DNA from: Frankia gtarii
GTDB taxonomy: Bacteria > Actinomycetota > Actinomycetes > Frankiales > Frankiaceae
Reading direction: 5' to 3'
Assembly (NCBI RefSeq): GCF_025403375.1
Contig: NZ_JAMPTM010000022.1
Span: forward strand, 1 to 44,859
Length of the DNA: 44,859 nucleotides
Shown here in pieces: positions 41,558-44,859 of this stretch (position 1 is its first letter; each line of letters opens with the position of its first letter). The notes under the pieces are model-generated. The model did no database searches. It was not told the DNA's origin and worked only from the letters and a program-made list of their open reading frames with translations. Both the position numbers and the translations under genes were made by a program.

Positions 41558-42544
41558 GTGAGAGTGACAGCCCTGGCCGGCGGGATCGGTGGCGCCCGCT
41601 TCCTGCGTGGCGTGCTCGCGGCGCTGCCCGACGCCGACGTGACGGTGATCGGCAACACCGGCGATGACATCACCCTGCATGGCCTGCGCATCTGCCCCGA
41701 CCTTGACACGGTGATGTACACCCTCGGTGGCGGCATCTCCGCCGAACGTGGGTGGGGCCGCGAGGACGAGTCGTTCGTCGTGGCCGAGGAGCTCGCCGCC
41801 TACGGGGTCGGGCCGGCCTGGTTCGGGCTCGGCGACCGGGACCTCGCCACCCATCTGGTTCGCACCGAGATGCTCGACGCCGGCTACCCGCTGTCGGACG
41901 TGGTGCGGGCGCTGTGTGAACGCTGGCAGCCGGGGGTGCGGCTGCTGCCGATGACGGACGACCGGGTGGAGACACACGTGGTCATCGCCGACGACGACGG
42001 CCAGCGGGCCGTGCACTTCCAGGAATGGTGGCTGCGGCTGCGAGCCGCCGTACCCGCACAGGCGATCGTGCCGCTGCGGGCCGAGACCGCGAAGCCGGCG
42101 CCGGGGGTGCTCGACGCCATCGGCGAGGCGGACGTCGTGTTGCTCCCGCCGTCGAACCCGGTCGTCTCGATCGGCACGATCCTGGCCGTGCCGGGTGTCC
42201 GTGACGCCGTGCGGGAGACCGCGGCGCCGGTCGTCGGGGTCTCGCCGATCATCGGCGGGGCGGCGGTGCGCGGGATGGCCGACGCCTGCCTGACCGCCAT
42301 CGGCGTGGAGACCTCCGCGCAGGCCGTCGGGGTGCACTACGGCGGCCGCGGACGCGCGGCGGTGCCGTCCGCGGCGGCCGACGCGGCGGCGCCCGCGGGG
42401 CTGCTCGACGGCTGGCTGGTCGACACGGTCGACGCCGGGGCGGTCGTGCCCGGCGCCACCGTGCTCGCCCGGCCGCTGCTGATGACCGACCTGGCGGCGA
42501 CGGTGGCCATCGTCCGGTCGGCGCTGGAGGTCGCCGGTGTCTGA
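41558..42544 (+). CDS. 2-phospho-L-lactate (phosphoenolpyruvyl) transferase FbiA/CofD
   Basis: A 328-aa enzyme of normal length that joins a phospho-lactyl or phosphoenolpyruvyl group to FO, giving F420-0 or its dehydro form. Motifs include [17 protein letters not shown] (start), [62 protein letters not shown] and [13 protein letters not shown] 41558 is chosen because homology begins there. An in-frame GTG lies 18 bp upstream. It overlaps fbiB by 8 bp. Whether lactyl- or enolpyruvyl-diphospho-guanosine is used cannot be told from sequence. In actinobacteria the latter is established. Confidence 0.94.
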   Translation: MRVTALAGGIGGARFLRGVLAALPDADVTVIGNTGDDITLHGLRICPDLDTVMYTLGGGISAERGWGREDESFVVAEELAAYGVGPAWFGLGDRDLATHLVRTEMLDAGYPLSDVVRALCERWQPGVRLLPMTDDRVETHVVIADDDGQRAVHFQEWWLRLRAAVPAQAIVPLRAETAKPAPGVLDAIGEADVVLLPPSNPVVSIGTILAVPGVRDAVRETAAPVVGVSPIIGGAAVRGMADACLTAIGVETSAQAVGVHYGGRGRAAVPSAAADAAAPAGLLDGWLVDTVDAGAVVPGATVLARPLLMTDLAATVAIVRSALEVAGV

Positions 42545-43892
42545 GCGGCAGCAGCTCGGGGGATCCGCGGGGGTGCCTCCAAGCGGGACGTTGACGATGT
42601 TCGGGCTGACCGGGATCGGGGAGATCCGGCCGGGTGACGATCTCGCCGCCGCCGTGGCCGCGGCGGCGTCGGCGACCGGCCGGCCGCTCGCCGACGGCGA
42701 CGTCCTCGTCGTCACCTCTAAGATCGTTTCCAAGGCCGAGGGACGACTGATCACCGTCGTCGGTGATCGGGAGGCCACCCGGCAGGCCGCGATCGACGGT
42801 GAGTCGGTCCGCGAGGTGGCCCGCCGCGGGCCGACCCGGATCGTCGAGACGCATCACGGCTTCGTCCTGGCGAGTGCCGGGGTCGACGCGTCGAACATCG
42901 CCAAGGACTCCCTCGCCCTGCTCCCGATCGATCCGGACGCCAGCGCCGCCCGGCTGCGGGCCGGCGTCGCCGCGCTGCTCGGAGTGGACGTGGCGATCGT
43001 GATCACCGACACCGCGGGGCGGCCGTGGCGGCGCGGCCTGACCGACATGGCGATCGGCGTCGCCGGCATGGCCGCGCTGCGCAGCCACATCGGCGACATC
43101 GACGGCTACGGCAACGAGCTGGGCATGACCGAGGTCGCCGAGGCCGACGAGCTGGCCGCCGCGGCCGACCTGGTCAAAGGCAAGCTCGGTGCCACCCCGG
43201 TGGCGGTCGTGCGCGGCTACGGCCGGCTTCCCGACGACGGGATGGGGGCGCGCTCGCTGCTGCGGCCGAGCGGCGAGGACATGTTCCGCCTCGGTTCGTT
43301 GGAGGCGCGGCGGGCGGCGCTGAGTGAGCGGCGCACCGTGCGGGAGTTCACCGCCGACCCGGTCGATCCGGCCGCGGTCGAACGGGCGGTCGCAGCGGCG
43401 CTGACCGCCCCGGCTCCGCATCACACCACCCCGTGGCGATTCGTGCTGGTCACCGCGCGGCGTGCCGCGCTGCTCGACGCGATGGCCGTCGCCTGGGCGG
43501 AGGATCTACGCCGCGACGGATTCGACGAGGCCGCGGTCGACCGGCGGCTGCGGCGCGGGGACGTGCTGCGGCGGGCGCCACTGCTCATCGTTCCGATCAT
43601 GGTGCTGGACGGGGCGCATCCCTATCCCGACGCCCGCCGGGCCGCGGCCGAGGAGCGGATGTTCACCGTCGCCGCCGGCGCCGGGGTGCAGAACCTGCTG
43701 GTGGCGCTGGCCACCGAGGGACTCGGCTCCTGCTGGGTCTCCTCGACGCTGTTCTGCGCCGAGGTGGTCGGCGAGGTGCTGGACCTGCCGGCCGGCTGGA
43801 TGCCGATGGGCGCGGTGGGCGTCGGGCACGCCGCCGCGCCGGCCGCCGCACGCCCGCCACGCGATCCGGAGGCGTTCCTGCTGCACCGTTGA
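42537..43892 (+). CDS. F420-0:gamma-glutamyl ligase / nitroreductase-domain protein FbiB
   Basis: A 451-aa two-domain enzyme close to M. tuberculosis FbiB (448 aa). The N-terminal CofE domain (about 20-260) has [79 protein letters not shown] and the closing [26 protein letters not shown]. The C-terminal nitroreductase-fold domain starts [15 protein letters not shown] and has [15 protein letters not shown] and [16 protein letters not shown]. It adds the poly-gamma-glutamate tail to F420-0 and reduces the dehydro form with FMNH2. GGAGG lies 6 bases before the GTG, inside fbiA. Confidence 0.95.
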   Translation: MSERQQLGGSAGVPPSGTLTMFGLTGIGEIRPGDDLAAAVAAAASATGRPLADGDVLVVTSKIVSKAEGRLITVVGDREATRQAAIDGESVREVARRGPTRIVETHHGFVLASAGVDASNIAKDSLALLPIDPDASAARLRAGVAALLGVDVAIVITDTAGRPWRRGLTDMAIGVAGMAALRSHIGDIDGYGNELGMTEVAEADELAAAADLVKGKLGATPVAVVRGYGRLPDDGMGARSLLRPSGEDMFRLGSLEARRAALSERRTVREFTADPVDPAAVERAVAAALTAPAPHHTTPWRFVLVTARRAALLDAMAVAWAEDLRRDGFDEAAVDRRLRRGDVLRRAPLLIVPIMVLDGAHPYPDARRAAAEERMFTVAAGAGVQNLLVALATEGLGSCWVSSTLFCAEVVGEVLDLPAGWMPMGAVGVGHAAAPAAARPPRDPEAFLLHR

Positions 43893-44002
43893 TCTCCCCG
43901 CATCCCCGGTCCCCACACTACGGAACGTGATGGCGTGGAGGTGACTGAGGGCGCCGGAGCCAGGCGGTCCGGGTGCCCACCGGCGAGTCGAGTGCATCCT
44001 GC

Positions 44003-44033
44003 TTGGCGGAAGTGGTTCGACAGTTCGTAGGAT
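44003..44033 (+). promoter_or_regulatory. Possible promoter of the DUF3105 gene
   Basis: TTGGCG (44003-44008), 19 bases, TAGGAT (44028-44033), then 8 bases to the GTG at 44042. The layout suggests a leaderless or very short leader transcript. Confidence 0.35.
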
Positions 44034-44041
44034 CAGGTTTC

Positions 44042-44859
44042 GTGGGTAAGAAAAGCGCCGAGCGCAACGTCCGGCTCGAACAGTTGCGCCGCGAGCAGAA
44101 GCGCAAGGAACGTCGGCGCGCGCTGCTCATTTACGGCACGTCCGGGTTCGTCGTGGTGGTGCTCCTGATCGGGATCATCATCTACAGCGTCGCCGACACC
44201 CATTCGAAGAACAAGACTCGCGAGGTCGGATACACCGCGGCGGCGTCCTCGGCTGCCACCGCGGCCGGCTGCACCGGCACCGTGAACGACGCGTCCCAGG
44301 GCTCGTCGCACGTCAGCACGACGGTGAGCTACAAGGCGTCGCCGCCGACCTCGGGCAGCCACAACCCCGACCCGCTGCCCGACGGCATCTCGTTCTACAA
44401 CCCGGCGTCGGGCATCCCGGTCGAGCGCGCCGTCCACAACCTCGAACACGGCTTCATCGTCGGGTGGTACGACAAGAGCCTCCCTGCCGCCCAGGTCGAG
44501 AAGCTGCGGTCGCTGGCCGCCAACGCCGGTCCGCGTTTCATCGGCGTCCCCTGGACCCGGTCGGCGTTCCCGGACGGCAAGCACTTCGTGCTGACCGCCT
44601 GGGACCGCACCCAGCGCTGCACCACCGTCTCCGCGGACGTCGTCAAGGACTTCGTCGCCAAGCACGCCAACCCGGATCCGACCGGGGCCACCTGGGACTC
44701 GCCGACCGCCCCCGAGTCGGGCGCACAGGGCGGCACCCTCGACGTGTCGGCCGACGGCCCACTGACGGCCCAGGGCGGCGCGACGACCGCCACGCCCACG
44801 CCGGGCGCCGGCACCATGTCGCTGGCCCCCACCAGCCCGACCCCCGCCTGTCTCTTATA
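44042..44859 (+). CDS. DUF3105 family membrane-anchored protein (3' truncated by contig end)
   Basis: At least 268 aa. A basic, coiled-coil-like N-terminus (KKSAERNVRLEQLRREQKRKERRRA) is followed by one transmembrane helix (about 30-51, ALLIYGTSGFVVVVLLIGIIIY). The extracytoplasmic DUF3105 domain contains YKASPPTSGSHNPDPLPDGI, VERAVHNLEHGFIVGWYD, FIGVPWTRSAFPDGKHFVLTAWDRTQRC and Pro/Thr/Ala-rich tail. The P-P-T-S-G-x-H and H-N-L-E-H-G motifs are family hallmarks and could bind metal. The frame runs off the end, and the last 12 bases (44848-44859) are adapter, so the real C-terminus is unknown. Function unknown. Confidence 0.88.
   Translation, partial: MGKKSAERNVRLEQLRREQKRKERRRALLIYGTSGFVVVVLLIGIIIYSVADTHSKNKTREVGYTAAASSAATAAGCTGTVNDASQGSSHVSTTVSYKASPPTSGSHNPDPLPDGISFYNPASGIPVERAVHNLEHGFIVGWYDKSLPAAQVEKLRSLAANAGPRFIGVPWTRSAFPDGKHFVLTAWDRTQRCTTVSADVVKDFVAKHANPDPTGATWDSPTAPESGAQGGTLDVSADGPLTAQGGATTATPTPGAGTMSLAPTSPTPACLL
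44848..44859. other. Residual Nextera/Tn5 mosaic-end adapter
   Basis: CTGTCTCTTATA is the exact first 12 bases of the Nextera transposase adapter read-through sequence. It sits at the very end of the window and is most likely not genomic. Confidence 0.9.

Noticed and set aside
43893-44041. Possible tRNA or small RNA before the DUF3105 gene
   Set aside because: No cloverleaf, CCA end or conserved T-loop sequence is seen. The stretch fits a promoter region.

Overview
The window is high-GC actinobacterial DNA. Its gene content and order (ComF/HPF, a MoxR-DUF58 cluster, manA-SIS isomerase-Trm112-manB, DUF3499, a DUF5719 protein, a large GT2 glycosyltransferase, whiB and the F420 genes fbiC, fbiA and fbiB) are those of a conserved chromosomal neighbourhood of filamentous actinobacteria. 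I infer Frankia or a close relative. The window looks like one complete draft contig: it begins in a perfect hairpin and ends in the first 12 bases of the Nextera/Tn5 mosaic-end adapter, so the last gene is cut artificially.

Layout. 0-3.5 kb: a GNAT acetyltransferase converging on a NarL-type response regulator, a long ribosome hibernation factor (HPF) and a ComF-like phosphoribosyltransferase. 3.5-4.0 kb: a repeat-rich spacer with a (GGCATC)9 microsatellite and a 19-bp tandem repeat. 4.0-9.8 kb: a tightly coupled operon (membrane protein, DUF4129, DUF4350, MoxR ATPase, DUF58). 9.8-13.5 kb: redox and detoxification genes (F420-dependent nitroreductase-like enzyme, Old Yellow Enzyme, VOC protein, epoxide-hydrolase-like protein, split-barrel oxidoreductase). 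13.5-16.7 kb: the SpoIIM-like and RDD membrane proteins that usually accompany MoxR/DUF58, separated by two decayed insertion-sequence relics. 17.0-20.0 kb: a bifunctional penicillin-binding protein.

20.0-24.4 kb: a stressosome-type partner-switching module read leftwards (RsbR, RsbS, RsbT, a HATPase-PP2C fusion, histidine-kinase/receiver remnants, a receiver-PP2C phosphatase). It has three lesions: RsbR lacks its N-terminal sensor half, only the last part of a histidine kinase survives, and the terminal phosphatase is frameshifted at a three-copy GGTCC repeat. Removing one repeat unit restores the reading frame exactly.

24.4-30.0 kb: mannose/sugar-nucleotide supply (SIS isomerase, Trm112-like protein, phosphomannomutase, DUF3499, zincin-like protein, manA). 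30-36 kb: a DUF5719 exported protein, a 1259-aa membrane glycosyltransferase and whiB behind a strong promoter. 36.5-44 kb: F420 biosynthesis (fbiC, then fbiA-fbiB), interrupted by a TnpB relic with its right-end hairpin and by a TetR regulator. The window ends in a DUF3105 membrane-anchored protein. The F420 genes and the two probable F420-using oxidoreductases at 9.8 and 13 kb plausibly form one cofactor supply and use system.
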